Source: Betaproteobacteria bacterium Ga0074130 (lineage in GTDB: Bacteria; Pseudomonadota; Gammaproteobacteria; Burkholderiales; Rhodocyclaceae). From it: a stretch of 64,000 nucleotides of DNA. Position 1 is the stretch's first letter; each line of letters starts with the position of its first letter. The notes below the pieces were generated by a model, which saw only the letters and a list, made by a program, of their open reading frames with translations, did no database searches and was not told where the DNA came from. The position numbers and the translations under genes are program-made. This document shows, piece by piece, positions 28,903-38,313 of this stretch. The stretch is from positions 62,001-126,000 of the forward strand of contig LNDZ01000013.1 of assembly GCA_001464495.1 (NCBI GenBank), given 5' to 3'.

Positions 28903-31482
28903 CTATTGATTCAGCCGTTTGAGCCGGTAGAGTTGCTCGAGTGCTTCGCGAGGCGAGAGGCTATCAGGATCGAGGGCTTCGAGTGCACTCACCAAGGGAT
29001 GCGGCTCCGCTTCGACGGGTGGCGGTGCCGCAAACAAGTCGGCTTGGGGTGATGCAAGCAGTTCGCGATTTTCCAGCGCGACTAGACGACGCTTGGCATC
29101 ACGCACCACGCTGCCGGGGATGCCCGCAAGAGCAGCCACCTGAATCCCGTAACTTTGCGAAGCCGGACCTTCTTCGACCGCATGCAGAAACACAATGCTG
29201 TGGCCATGCTCAACGGCATCCAGATGCACGTTTGCGCATTCGATATAGTCTTCTGCCAGACGGATCAGTTCGAAGTAGTGAGTTGAGAAGAGGGTGAAGG
29301 CGCGATTCTTCTCTAGTAGATGTCGAGCAATCGAAAAGGCCAGCGCCATACCATCAAAGGTGGAAGTGCCGCGACCGATCTCGTCCATCAGCACCAGCGA
29401 ACGTTCTGTTGCGCTGTTCAGGATGGCTGCAGCTTCCGTCATTTCGACCATGAAGGTCGAGCGACCGGAGGCCAGATCGTCGGAAGCGCCAATGCGCGTG
29501 TAGATCGCATCAAAGGGCCCGATCTTTGCCGCCGCAGCTGGCACAAAGGCGCCGCAGTGGGCCAGCAATACAATCAGGGCAACTTGTCGCATATAGGTCG
29601 ATTTACCACCCATGTTCGGGCCGGTGATCAGCAGCATGCGGCGAGTGACCGCGAACTTGACCGGATTCGCGATGAACTGCACGCCATGCTGTGCTTCAAC
29701 TACTGGATGACGGCCTGCTTCAATATCGAGCACCGGCTCGGTCACTAATTGCGGCCGGCAATAATTTCGTTCGCGTGCAATCGCCGCAAATGCGCAGAGG
29801 CCGTCCAGTAAGGCGAGGGCGCGGGCGATACGCTGCAGTTGTGGAATATGCGAGGCCAATGTGTCGAGCAAGGCCTCGTACAGTTGCTTCTCCAGCGCCA
29901 GCGCCCGATCATTGGCCGAGAGTGCCTTGTCCTCAAAGGCCTTGAGCTCTGGTGTGATGTAACGTTCGGCGTTCTTGAGGGTCTGGCGCCGACGATAGTC
30001 GTCGGGAATCTTTTCTGTATTGGCGTGAGTGACTTCAATATAGAAACCATGCACACGGTTGTATTCGACCTTGAGTGTGCTGATTCCAGTACGTGCCTTT
30101 TCGCGCGCCTCCAGCTCCAGCAGGAAGGCGCCGCAATTGCTCTGAATGCCGCGCAGCTCGTCAAGATCGGCCGAGTAGCCGTCAGCGATCACGCCACCTT
30201 CGCGCAGCACACTCGACGGCTCGGCGGTGATGGCCGCTTGCAGCAGGTGCAGTGCAGTTTGCGGAATGGCGATATCGCTGCTGATGTCTTTCAGCAAGGG
30301 GGCTTGCGTGCCTTGCAACAAGGCTTGGACTGCGGGTAGCGCCGCCAGACTGTCGCGCAGAGCCGACAGGTCGCGCGGACGTGCAGACTTGAGGGCGATA
30401 CGCGAGGTGATGCGTTCAATGTCAGCTACCGGGCGCAAGGTGCGGTGCATGTCGGCGCCAACACCACGGCCTGCTTCGCCGAGCAGTTCAGCGACCGCAA
30501 CATGGCGTGCGCTGGCAGCGGCTTGGCTCGCTAACGGGTGATGCAGGGCATGGCGCAACCAGCGCGAGCCCATGCTAGTTGCGCAGGTGTCAAGGAGTGA
30601 TAGCAGCGTTGGCGCAGCTTCGCCGCGCAGCGTTTCTGTCAATTCAAGGTTGCGTCGCGTGGCTGCATCAAGACGGAGGAACTCACTTTCTGATTCCAGC
30701 CGCAAACCCGTAAGGTGCGCTAGGCTGCGCAATTGTGTTGCCTGCGCATACTGGAACAGGGCACCTGCAGCAGCAAGCGCCAGGGTGGGTTCATCCGGGC
30801 CACTGTCGGGAATGCCAAAGCCAGCCAAGTCTTGCGTGCCGAAATGGGTGGTCAGCAATTGTCGGGCTGTACCAAGATCAAAATGCCACTGTGGCAGTTC
30901 GCGGGTCGCTGCTGCGCGTAAATCGAATGAAGACAATACCTCGCTGTCAGCCAGCAAAATCTCTGCGGGTCGCAGGCGTTCAAAGTGCGTAGGCAAGCTA
31001 TCGAGTCGTGTTTCAAGCAGGCTGAAGCTGCCATTGGCTAGGTTCAACCATGCCAAGCCGACACGCTGGCGCTCGATATGCAACGCCAGCAGAATGCTCT
31101 CGCTCTTGTCATCAAGCAAGGCGCTATCTGTGACGGTGCCCGGCGTGACGATTCGTGTGACCGCACGTTCAACTGGCCCCTTACTGGTAGCCGGGTCACC
31201 GATCTGTTCGCAGATGGCAACCGACTCGCCCAACTTCACCAGCCGTACTAAATACTGTTCTGCTGCATGGTAGGGCACACCTGCCATGGGGATAGGCTGG
31301 CCGGCCGACTGGCCACGCTTGGTCAGGGTGATGTCGAGTAGCCGCGCTGCCTTCTCGGCATCTTCGAAAAACAGCTCGTAGAAATCTCCCATGCGATAAA
31401 ACAGCAGGAGATTCGGATGCGCAGCCTTGAGTTTCAAGTACTGCTGCATCATTGGGGTGTGCGATGGGCTTGGCTGCGTCAT
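28903..31482 (-). CDS. mutS: DNA mismatch repair protein MutS
   Basis: This is full-length MutS. The mismatch-contact motif is [11 protein letters not shown] near residue 30. The ATPase domain has Walker [14 protein letters not shown] and the conserved [18 protein letters not shown]-terminal tail is present. The ATG at 31482 (MTQPSPS) gives 859 residues; an in-frame ATG two codons upstream (31488) is equally possible. No good ribosome site is seen before either, because the upstream sequence is CCTCC-rich. The 5' side meets one copy of a 44-bp direct repeat. Confidence 0.95.
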   Translation of the reverse strand: MTQPSPSHTPMMQQYLKLKAAHPNLLLFYRMGDFYELFFEDAEKAARLLDITLTKRGQSAGQPIPMAGVPYHAAEQYLVRLVKLGESVAICEQIGDPATSKGPVERAVTRIVTPGTVTDSALLDDKSESILLALHIERQRVGLAWLNLANGSFSLLETRLDSLPTHFERLRPAEILLADSEVLSSFDLRAAATRELPQWHFDLGTARQLLTTHFGTQDLAGFGIPDSGPDEPTLALAAAGALFQYAQATQLRSLAHLTGLRLESESEFLRLDAATRRNLELTETLRGEAAPTLLSLLDTCATSMGSRWLRHALHHPLASQAAASARHVAVAELLGEAGRGVGADMHRTLRPVADIERITSRIALKSARPRDLSALRDSLAALPAVQALLQGTQAPLLKDISSDIAIPQTALHLLQAAITAEPSSVLREGGVIADGYSADLDELRGIQSNCGAFLLELEAREKARTGISTLKVEYNRVHGFYIEVTHANTEKIPDDYRRRQTLKNAERYITPELKAFEDKALSANDRALALEKQLYEALLDTLASHIPQLQRIARALALLDGLCAFAAIARERNYCRPQLVTEPVLDIEAGRHPVVEAQHGVQFIANPVKFAVTRRMLLITGPNMGGKSTYMRQVALIVLLAHCGAFVPAAAAKIGPFDAIYTRIGASDDLASGRSTFMVEMTEAAAILNSATERSLVLMDEIGRGTSTFDGMALAFSIARHLLEKNRAFTLFSTHYFELIRLAEDYIECANVHLDAVEHGHSIVFLHAVEEGPASQSYGIQVAALAGIPGSVVRDAKRRLVALENRELLASPQADLFAAPPPVEAEPHPLVSALEALDPDSLSPREALEQLYRLKRLNQ

Positions 31483-31523
31483 GGACATGGAGGGCGGAGT
31501 GCAGCCATGGATTTTAGCGTGTT

Positions 31524-31567
31524 GTCCCCTTGCTGCGATCACTCATGTGAATTCGCTGTGGTCAGGC
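31524..31567. repeat. 44-bp direct repeat, copy 1
   Basis: It is identical to 33359-33402 over 44 bases (begins GTCCCCTTGCTGCGATCACT, ends GTGGTCAGGC). A looser match continues about 14 more bases. It lies just upstream of mutS. Confidence 0.95.
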
Positions 31568-31683
31568 GAGTTTCAGCCTCATCGCTACTTTGTAGAGCGC
31601 CATTCACCATCCTCTGTGTTTGTTGGGCTGTGATCTGGTTATTATTAATAAAGCCATACATTCTAAAACTTGCTTTTTAAACA

Positions 31684-32085
31684 TTTAGTGACGTGGTGAC
31701 ACCTGCGCAAGCCTTGATGGTGGTGGTGCCTCAGGACAAAACGCTGGAGGTCGAAGCGTTCCTTGAGAACAAAGACATCGGCTTCGTCAATGCAGGACAG
31801 GATGCCGCAGTGAAGGTTGAGACCTTCCCCTTCACCAAATATGGAACGATTGAGTCAAAGGTGATTCACGTTTCGAACGATGCGATTCAGGATGAGAAGC
31901 GAGGCTTGATTTACTCAACGCGTGTGCGTTTGGCGAAAGCGACCATGCAGGTTGAAGACAAACTGATCAATCTGACGCCGGGTATGGCGGTGACGGTGGA
32001 GGTCAAGACTGCGAGTCGGCGGGTGATTGAGTATTTCTTATCGCCGTTGATGCAGTACAAGGATGAGAGCCTAAGAGAGCGGTGA
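31684..32085 (+). pseudogene. HlyD-family secretion adaptor, C-terminal fragment
   Basis: About 130 residues match the C-terminal third of type I secretion membrane-fusion proteins: VEAFLENKDIGFVNAGQ, KVETFPFTKYGTI, VRLAKATMQVEDKL, LTPGMAVTVEVKT and a terminal FLSPLMQYKDESLRER. An in-frame stop (TAA at 31678-31680) lies just upstream, and the signal, coiled-coil and lipoyl regions are missing. It is therefore a remnant and would not form an adaptor. It implies that a type I secretion operon once stood here. Confidence 0.85.
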
Positions 32086-32129
32086 GTCACATAGTCGCTA
32101 AGAAGTCAGATATACCCAAGGAGATTCAA

Positions 32130-32651
32130 ATGCAATCTGTAATGCATGAACTGAAATACACATCAAAACAACGGATGTTGATGTTATGCATTGGGCTCTT
32201 ACTTAGTGCATGTAGTAGCGGTCCTTTTGTGAAGGCGGCAGCTGATGATGAGGTACGCCGCTTATGCGCTATTGATGGAGGCATAAAGGTGTATGAAACG
32301 GTAACACTGCCTCCGAATAAGTTTAATCAGCATGGACAAGTGAATTTCTATAAGCCTTTGCAGAATGAGAATGCACTTGGAAGCGAATATAAATTCGAAA
32401 TGGCTCGTAAAGCTTATATAGCGGGTGTTCCAACGATTAACCCTAGTCATCTAGCGCTAGAGCGTGTCGAGATCAAGGTGACACGGAGGGCTGATAACAA
32501 GATGTTAGGGATGGCAATCGGGTATGTGAGAGCCGGGGGCGATTTTCCGGGGCCATCGATGCCATCTTCGTTTTCATGCCCAGATGTATCGCTTGTAAAT
32601 GAAATTACTTTATTTTCAAAAATTTTCGTTAAGGGGGTGCCAAATGAATAA
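32130..32651 (+). CDS. Putative lipoprotein next to the lipase gene
   Basis: The ATG at 32130 is chosen because AAGGAG lies 6 nt upstream. It gives a lipoprotein signal (CIGLLLSACSS, lipobox Cys near residue 29) and about 173 residues. The mature part contains RRLCAIDGGIKVYETV and later RAGGDFPGPSMPSSFSCP. The function is not known to me from experiment. It overlaps the following lipase gene by 8 nt (ATGAATAA). A lipoprotein paired with a lipase is an arrangement seen for secreted lipase effectors and their periplasmic immunity proteins; that reading is inference. Confidence 0.75.
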   Translation: MQSVMHELKYTSKQRMLMLCIGLLLSACSSGPFVKAAADDEVRRLCAIDGGIKVYETVTLPPNKFNQHGQVNFYKPLQNENALGSEYKFEMARKAYIAGVPTINPSHLALERVEIKVTRRADNKMLGMAIGYVRAGGDFPGPSMPSSFSCPDVSLVNEITLFSKIFVKGVPNE

Positions 32652-33324
32652 TGTTGAAACCTTGTATCTGCAATCGTCCCTTGCGCTAGCAGCATACGGC
32701 ACCTTTTTGTCTTCTGGTGAGATATCAGTCCGAGACCTTTCTGATCCCAATGTAGGCATGGCCTCTGATCAAGCAAAGACATTCGCCAGTGAATGGGAGA
32801 CTGCAGCCCCAACCTTCACTGGAGCACTTGGTCTGTCAGCAACCGTCTTTCGCAACAAGATCGACGGTTCACTTCATTTGGCGATTCGTGGCACACAGGA
32901 TCTCTTAGATTATGGGGCTAACGCAATATTGGCCCTAGGCATCAGTAACAAGCTGAACGCGCAATGGCTCTCGCTTGATAAGAAGCTCACCACAGACTGG
33001 CTGAAACCTGGCGGTCTGCTGAATGGAGTGATGCCCACAGTCTCAGGACACAGTCTCGGTGGTTATCTCGCTGCTGCCGTTAAGCAAAAGTATTTCGGTC
33101 AATTTAGCGGCACGTATCTTTATAACGCACCAGGCACAGGAGGTATTCTCGGCACACTGGGAGGTCTGCTCAGCAACCTGTTCGCGCAGGCTGCTCCAGG
33201 CGACTATGACATATGGAACGTCAAGGCATCAGAGGGGTTATCAATCATTGCCGGTCTGGGCGGTCAGCTGTCCGGTAGTTTGCCTATCGATAGATACAGC
33301 AACTACAGGCGCTGCTTCAATTAG
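32644..33324 (+). CDS. Class-3-type lipase, C-terminally truncated
   Basis: The 226-residue alpha/beta hydrolase fragment has LAIRGTQDLLDYGAN and the nucleophile elbow VSGHSLGGYLAAA (Ser near residue 139). An Asp-region candidate, YLYNAPGTGG, follows. The sequence stops soon after GGQLSGSLPID, before the segment that normally carries the catalytic His, and the last dozen residues look out of frame. The break lies just before repeat copy 2. It is probably inactive unless the His is supplied in another way. The substrate is unknown; phospholipid is plausible. Confidence 0.75.
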   Translation: MNNVETLYLQSSLALAAYGTFLSSGEISVRDLSDPNVGMASDQAKTFASEWETAAPTFTGALGLSATVFRNKIDGSLHLAIRGTQDLLDYGANAILALGISNKLNAQWLSLDKKLTTDWLKPGGLLNGVMPTVSGHSLGGYLAAAVKQKYFGQFSGTYLYNAPGTGGILGTLGGLLSNLFAQAAPGDYDIWNVKASEGLSIIAGLGGQLSGSLPIDRYSNYRRCFN

Positions 33325-33358
33325 GTTTGCTGAGTTTTGCGCTCAGAACAGGAGGTCA

Positions 33359-33402
33359 GTCCCCTTGCTGCGATCACTCATGTGAATTCGCTGTGGTCAG
33401 GC
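33359..33402. repeat. 44-bp direct repeat, copy 2
   Basis: It is identical to 31524-31567. It is flanked by short inverted bases GAGGTC (33352-33357) and GACCTC (33410-33415). Confidence 0.95.
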
Positions 33403-33431
33403 TGATTTCGACCTCAGACCACTGTAAGCAT

Positions 33432-33462
33432 AAAAAAAGCCCCCGGTGACGGGGGCTTTTTT
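33432..33462 (-). terminator. Rho-independent terminator after the broken chemoreceptor gene
   Basis: The stem GCCCCCG (33439-33445) and CGGGGGC (33450-33456) has loop GTGA and A/T runs on both sides. On the minus strand it begins about 24 bp after the stop at 33480. Confidence 0.92.
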
Positions 33463-33479
33463 GCGGATGGCGTCGAGCT

Positions 33480-35067
33480 TTATACGCGATAGATACTGAC
33501 AGCAGACTTGATGGCCATTGCCATTTCGTCGAGCTGGCGGGCGCCATCGGCAGTGTTGGCCGATTCAGCCGAGTTTTCCTCAGCCATTTGCGCGATCCGT
33601 TCCACTTCCTGCGCAATGTGCGTGGAGGCAACGCTTTGTTCCTTCACGGCGTCGGTGATCTCGGTGACCATACCCACCATGTCACGCGCGCCGTTTTGGA
33701 TCTTCTGAATCGCATCGCCTGCACTATGCGCAGATTCGACACCCGCAGAGACAGCAGATACGGCATCGTCCATGCTGCGCGAGGCGTTGATGGCACCATC
33801 TTGTACGCGGTTGAGCAGGGTGGCGATTTCTTCGGTCGACTTGGCGGTACGCTCGGCCAGCTTGCGTACTTCATCGGCCACAACGGCGAAGCCACGACCT
33901 TGTTCGCCCGCACGGGCGGCTTCAATTGCCGCATTGAGTGCCAGCAAGTTGGTCTGGTCGGCAACTTCCTTAATGACGGTAACGGTCGAGGAAATGGTGT
34001 CACCCAATGTCTTGAGATTGGTGATTGCCTCGGCCGATGTGCGCACCGGTCGCTAGGATCACTTCAGCACCCTTTTCAGCTTCCTTTCCGGAGTTGCTGG
34101 CATGGCTACCGACTTCACTTGCGCGGGTCGCGATGTGATTGACGCTGACCGTCATTTCTTCAATGCTCGCTGCCATGCCGGAAGCAGAATCGCTTTGGGT
34201 CATGGAGCTGCTGGAGATTTCATTGGCCGAGCGCGACATGCCAGCGGCTGCAGCGTAGACACCATCAATGCGTTCCTGAATTTCACGGAAGCTCTGTTGC
34301 AGCTTGCTTAGCAGACCTTCGTACGCTTGCACAGCCTGACCGATTTCGTCATTGCTCTGCAGATTCAGGCGATGAGTGAAGTCCAGATCACGCGTGGTCG
34401 CAACCAGCGAATCACGCATCGCGATGACTGGTGTGGTGATGGAGCGGCCAATGGTTAAGCCAGCAACAGCAACCACAATCATCATTACAACGGCAAAGCC
34501 GATGCTGAGGCGTGACGTGGTCTTGAAGTCGGCGTCGCTCTCTGCTGCAACTTGAGCCGCAACATCTTCATTCACCTTAATGACCGCGCCGATGCTGTCA
34601 GTCAGTGCCTTTCGCTTGGGGGTTGCTTCTTTTGCCATGAGGGCTTGTGCGCCGGCCTTGTCGCCTGAGCGAGAGGCTGCAAGTACTTTGTCGGCAAATT
34701 CAGAGTAGGCAGCAAATGCTGCCTTGCTATCTTTGATGGCCGCACGATCCGCATCGTTAGTGACTAGCTCTTTCTCGTAACGCTCAAGCTCACTTGTCAC
34801 CGACTTTTTGAAGTCTTGGATGCGCTCGGCCTGTTTGTCCATTTCCTTGTCCTCGTTGGCAAGAACATGGCGATATACCACCGCATGCATCACGGTGACG
34901 TCACGTTGGATGACGGACGTGGCTTTCAGGCTTGGAACAATATTGTTATTCAGTTCTTGTAGTTTGGAGTTCAGGTTGTACTGACCACGAATGGTGATAG
35001 CACCCAAGATCAACAGGGCGATGATAGGCAGGATTACCATCAGGGCAATTTTTTTTGCGATGGGCAT
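33480..35067 (-). pseudogene. Methyl-accepting chemotaxis protein split by a frameshift
   Basis: The N-terminal part (34000-35067) has TM1 (about residues 9-28), a four-helix-bundle periplasmic sensor, TM2, HAMP and the first methylation helix up to SEVGSHASNSGKEAEKG. The C-terminal part (33480 to about 34046) is in a different frame and resumes with [19 protein letters not shown], then the intact signalling tip [20 protein letters not shown]. The break falls between about 34044 and 34055, where the sequence reads CTAGCGACCGGTGCGCACAT on the minus strand. No slippery heptamer is seen, so a mutation or sequencing error is more likely than programmed shifting. Joined, it would be a normal receptor of about 528 residues. 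Confidence 0.85.
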
Positions 35068-35196
35068 GATTCAACTCCGTTTTCTGACGACCAACAAGTG
35101 ACTTCCCCTGCTGTCAGGTGTTTTCAACAACCCGAGAGCCTTATGTCAGTATAAGTGACATTTATTGAAAGGGCAGAATGCCGTTGGGATTTATCT

Positions 35197-35994
35197 TCAT
35201 CGTTGTTGATGTTGCGCAATAACCTGCAACAGTTGCCCAAATATCTTAGGGTTGCCGGCAACCATGTCGCCATTGTTAAGGAAGTCTTGCTCGCCTTTGC
35301 TGTCGCCGGTCAGACCACCTGCTTCGGTGATCAGCAAACTGCCAGCCGCCATATCCCAAGGCGATAAGCCAAATTCCCAGAAGCCATCGATACGACCGCA
35401 GGCGACCCAGGCCAAATCGAGTGAGGCGGCGCCGGGGCGGCGCATGCCGGCGGTCTTTTGCGTCAAATCCTTAAAAATGGATAGATATTCGTCTACGCGG
35501 TCAAACACGCGGTAGGGGAAGCCCGTACCGATAAGTGCGTCGCTCAACTTGGCGCGGCCACCAACGCGGATACGCTTGTCGTTGAGGAATGCGCCGCCGC
35601 CCTTGGTGGCGGTGAAGAGCTCGTTACGGTTGGGGTCGTACACCACACCTTGCTGCATGACACCATTCAGTGCGAGGCCGATGGAGACCGCGTACTGAGG
35701 AAAGCCATGGATGAAATTGGTCGTGCCGTCGAGTGGGTCAATGATCCACTGGTAGTCTGAATCGCCCTCGCTGCCTGTGGATGCGCCAGACTCCTCTGCT
35801 AGAATCGCGTACTTCGGATAAGCGTCGCGCAACACCTCGATGATAGCGGCTTCGGCAGCTCGATCCACCTCGGTCACATAGTCGCTGTGCTGTTTTGTGG
35901 TCACCCGTACCTGACCAAGGTCAAGACTGGCACGGTTGATAATTTGGCCGGCGCGGCGCGCCGCCTTGATGGCGATATTGAGCGTTGGGTGCAT
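35197..35994 (-). CDS. suhB: Inositol-1-monophosphatase family protein SuhB
   Basis: The 265-residue Mg-dependent phosphatase has the family motifs EES (in [10 protein letters not shown]), [17 protein letters not shown] (about residues 84-100) and [18 protein letters not shown]. SuhB hydrolyses inositol monophosphate and, in bacteria, also associates with rRNA antitermination. It is divergent from trmJ across an 86-bp gap. Confidence 0.92.
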   Translation of the reverse strand: MHPTLNIAIKAARRAGQIINRASLDLGQVRVTTKQHSDYVTEVDRAAEAAIIEVLRDAYPKYAILAEESGASTGSEGDSDYQWIIDPLDGTTNFIHGFPQYAVSIGLALNGVMQQGVVYDPNRNELFTATKGGGAFLNDKRIRVGGRAKLSDALIGTGFPYRVFDRVDEYLSIFKDLTQKTAGMRRPGAASLDLAWVACGRIDGFWEFGLSPWDMAAGSLLITEAGGLTGDSKGEQDFLNNGDMVAGNPKIFGQLLQVIAQHQQR

Positions 35995-36080
35995 GGATTC
36001 TGGACTTTTTCAGGAACGGTGCATCGGGTGGTGACAAGCACTGCCCGCGCGAATACCGACATTTTAACTGATTACGCCCC

Positions 36081-36803
36081 ATGAACGCTCCTCTCTCGCG
36101 CATCCGCATCGTGCTTTCACGCACCAGCCACCCCGGCAATATCGGTGCGGCAGCACGCGCCATGAAAACCATGGGGCTGGCGCGCCTGTATCTGGTCGCC
36201 CCGAAGCACTTGCCCGAAGAGCAGGCAATCGCCATGGCCTCGGGTGCCGATGATGTCCTGGCATCCGCCATCGTAGTGCCGACGTTGGAGGATGCGCTGG
36301 AAGGTACTGTGCTTGCAGTGGCCATGACAGCCCGCCGTCGCGACTTGTCGGCACCGATTGTCTGGCTCCGTGATGCCGCTATTGAGGCAGTTGCCACCAC
36401 CGCTCACGGTGAGGTTGCGCTGGTGTTCGGCAATGAAACCGCTGGGCTGACTAATCAAGAAACCGACTTGTGCCAACGTCTGGCCATGATCCCCGCTCAT
36501 GCTGACTACAGCTCACTGAATCTCGCCGCCGCTGTGCAGGTGGCGAGCTATGAATTGCGGCTGGCGGGTTTTGATGTTGGGACGCCACCGCCTACCAACG
36601 AAGCCGGTTTGCCGGCCACGCATGAGGAAATTGAAGGGCTGATCGGCCATCTCGAAGCCGCGGCTATCGAAAGCGGCTTTCTCGATCCAGCCCAGCCCAA
36701 GCGACTGATCCCGCGCATGCGTCGTTTGTTTGCCCGTGCGATGCCGGAGAAGGAAGAGATCAATATTCTCCGTGGCATGTTGGCGGCTCTAATGAAGAAG
36801 TAA
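36081..36803 (+). CDS. trmJ: tRNA (cytidine/uridine-2'-O-)-methyltransferase TrmJ
   Basis: The 240-residue SPOUT-family enzyme starts RIRIVLSRTSHPGNIGAAAR. It has the knot motifs LVFGNETAGLTNQE and IPAHADYSSLNLAAAVQV, typical of TrmJ, which methylates position 32 of tRNAs in the cytoplasm. The C-terminal extension of about 70 residues found in TrmJ is present. It lies 47 bp before cysE. Confidence 0.92.
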   Translation: MNAPLSRIRIVLSRTSHPGNIGAAARAMKTMGLARLYLVAPKHLPEEQAIAMASGADDVLASAIVVPTLEDALEGTVLAVAMTARRRDLSAPIVWLRDAAIEAVATTAHGEVALVFGNETAGLTNQETDLCQRLAMIPAHADYSSLNLAAAVQVASYELRLAGFDVGTPPPTNEAGLPATHEEIEGLIGHLEAAAIESGFLDPAQPKRLIPRMRRLFARAMPEKEEINILRGMLAALMKK

Positions 36804-36850
36804 TGATATGGTTATCGACTTAGCTGATTTTGCGAAAGTGGAGTTCCCGA

Positions 36851-37603
36851 ATGTTTAGCCAACTGCATGAGGATATTGCCAGCGTGTTTGCCCGCGATCC
36901 TGCGGCGCGTTCGACGTGGGAAGTCCTTACTTGCTATCCGGGGCTACATGCCTTGACGATGCACCGCCTGGCCCATTGGTTTTGGCAACAGCGTCTGCGT
37001 TGGCTTGCGCGTTTCACTTCGCATTTGACCCGTTGGATGACCGGCATTGAGATTCACCCCGGCGCGACGATTGGTCGTCGTGTGTTTATCGATCACGGCA
37101 TGGGTGTTGTAATCGGTGAAACTGCGGAAATTGGTGACGATTGCACCCTCTATCACGGCGTGACACTGGGCGGTACCTCGTGGAACAAGGGCAAGCGCCA
37201 TCCCACCTTGATGCCGGGAGTTGTGATCGGTGCTGGTGCCAAGGTGCTAGGGCCCATTACCCTGCATGCGGGCGCCAAGGTGGGCTCGAACGCGGTGGTG
37301 GTCCGTGATGTACCCGCCGGTGCAACGGCAGTGGGCATTCCTGCCCGCATTATCGAAGCCGAGCGCGACAAGGTGCGTGAGGAAAAGGCTGAAGCCATGG
37401 GCTTTTCCGCTTACGCCGTCACGCAGAACGAGGACGATCCCTTAGCCAAGGCCATCCATGGCCTGCTTGACCATGCGGTTGAGACGGATCGGCGGATTGA
37501 ACACCTGCTTGCCCAGCTTGAGCGGGCGGGGGTTCCGGTCGAAGACGACCTCGCGACAGCCGACAAATTTGACCCGAATTATCTGGGCAAAATAGTTGAC
37601 TGA
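36851..37603 (+). CDS. cysE: Serine O-acetyltransferase
   Basis: The ATG at 36851 is chosen because GGAG lies 7 nt upstream; it gives 250 residues. The left-handed hexapeptide-repeat domain contains [32 protein letters not shown] and the active-site [11 protein letters not shown]. It makes O-acetylserine for cysteine synthesis, which suits its place before iscR and the desulfurases that use cysteine. Its stop overlaps the first IscR-type site. Confidence 0.94.
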   Translation: MFSQLHEDIASVFARDPAARSTWEVLTCYPGLHALTMHRLAHWFWQQRLRWLARFTSHLTRWMTGIEIHPGATIGRRVFIDHGMGVVIGETAEIGDDCTLYHGVTLGGTSWNKGKRHPTLMPGVVIGAGAKVLGPITLHAGAKVGSNAVVVRDVPAGATAVGIPARIIEAERDKVREEKAEAMGFSAYAVTQNEDDPLAKAIHGLLDHAVETDRRIEHLLAQLERAGVPVEDDLATADKFDPNYLGKIVD

Positions 37604-37616
37604 TTTTGTCGGACTC
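37592..37616 (+). promoter_or_regulatory. IscR type-1-like binding site 1
   Basis: This 25-bp site starts ATAGTTGACTGATTTTGTCG, close to the known IscR [2Fe-2S] consensus (ATASYYGACTRWWWYAGTCRRSTAT) with differences in the right half. It overlaps the -35 of the promoter and the last codons of cysE. Confidence 0.75.
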
Positions 37617-37624
37617 CGTATAGT
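37596..37624 (+). promoter_or_regulatory. Sigma-70 promoter of iscR
   Basis: A -35 TTGACT (37596-37601), 17-bp spacer and -10 TATAGT (37619-37624) form a strong sigma-70 promoter. Both elements lie within the IscR-type sites, fitting repression when IscR holds its cluster. The leader to iscR is about 180 nt. Confidence 0.75.
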
Positions 37625-37644
37625 TGACTGAAACCATCGGGTAT
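37620..37644 (+). promoter_or_regulatory. IscR type-1-like binding site 2
   Basis: A 25-bp site with left half ATAGTTGACTGAAAC and right half ending TCGGGTAT. It matches the IscR type-1 consensus closely and overlaps the -10 and start region. With site 1 it forms a tandem pair spaced 28 bp apart. Confidence 0.8.
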
Positions 37645-37809
37645 TAGTTTATTCAGGGCTTTCATAAACGTCTCTTAGCGCGTCATATCGCTGCTCAGAT
37701 ACGTTAAGTTATTGAAAAACAAGGCGATGGTCATTAAAAGCAACCGTGTCCGTAACTTATGCTGGCCTATGGGAAAGCCATAAGTGACGCTCCCGACAGG
37801 AGTAACGAA

Positions 37810-38307
37810 ATGCGTTTGACCACCAAAGGCCGTTTTGCCGTCACCGCCATGATTGACCTTGCCATGCGCCAGCATGAAGGTCCGGTCACGCTCGCCGGTA
37901 TCAGCGACCGCCAGCGTATTTCTCTGTCCTACCTTGAGCAATTGTTTGGCAAGCTGCGCCGGCATGAGCTGGTCGCCAGCGTGCGCGGACCCGGCGGTGG
38001 CTACTGCCTTGCCAAGACCATGGACCTTATTTCGGTGGCCAGCATCATCCATGCCGTGGATGAGCCCTTGGATGCAACCCAATGCGGTGGCAAGAAGAAT
38101 TGCCAAGACGATCGTACCTGCATGACCCACAGCCTGTGGACGAACCTCACCGATCGCATGAATGAATACCTAAGCTCGGTCAGCCTGGCCGATCTCGTGG
38201 CTGAGCAACGTAAGCACCCAGAAAACAATGTGCCGTGCACGTCGGTGTTACGCGATCAGCGTGGCCTGCGCCATGGTTGTTCAACGGATGCGGCGACCAC
38301 CGCCTGA
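37810..38307 (+). CDS. iscR: Fe-S cluster regulator IscR
   Basis: The ATG at 37810 (MRLTTKGRFAV) follows ACAGGAG and gives 165 residues. The Rrf2-family winged helix is followed by the cluster ligands Cys92, Cys98 and Cys104 with His107 (QCGGKKNCQDDRTCMTH). With a [2Fe-2S] cluster, IscR represses isc transcription. The two IscR-type sites upstream support autoregulation. It heads the isc cluster, 6 bp before the first desulfurase-like gene. Confidence 0.94.
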   Translation: MRLTTKGRFAVTAMIDLAMRQHEGPVTLAGISDRQRISLSYLEQLFGKLRRHELVASVRGPGGGYCLAKTMDLISVASIIHAVDEPLDATQCGGKKNCQDDRTCMTHSLWTNLTDRMNEYLSSVSLADLVAEQRKHPENNVPCTSVLRDQRGLRHGCSTDAATTA

Positions 38308-38313
38308 TCTCCC

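Larger units (their letters stand above)
31524..33402. mobile_element. Repeat-bounded accessory patch with gene remnants
   Basis: Two identical 44-bp direct repeats bracket about 1.8 kb between mutS and a broken chemoreceptor gene. Inside are the C-terminal end of an HlyD-type adaptor, a lipoprotein and a truncated lipase, all on the plus strand and more AT-rich than the flanks by eye. No transposase or integrase is present. The arrangement suggests either an insertion with repeat duplication or recombination that shortened a larger locus. Confidence 0.6.

Noticed and set aside
34040..34060. Programmed frameshift in the chemoreceptor
   Set aside because: No slippery heptamer or stimulatory hairpin is visible, so mutation or error is simpler.
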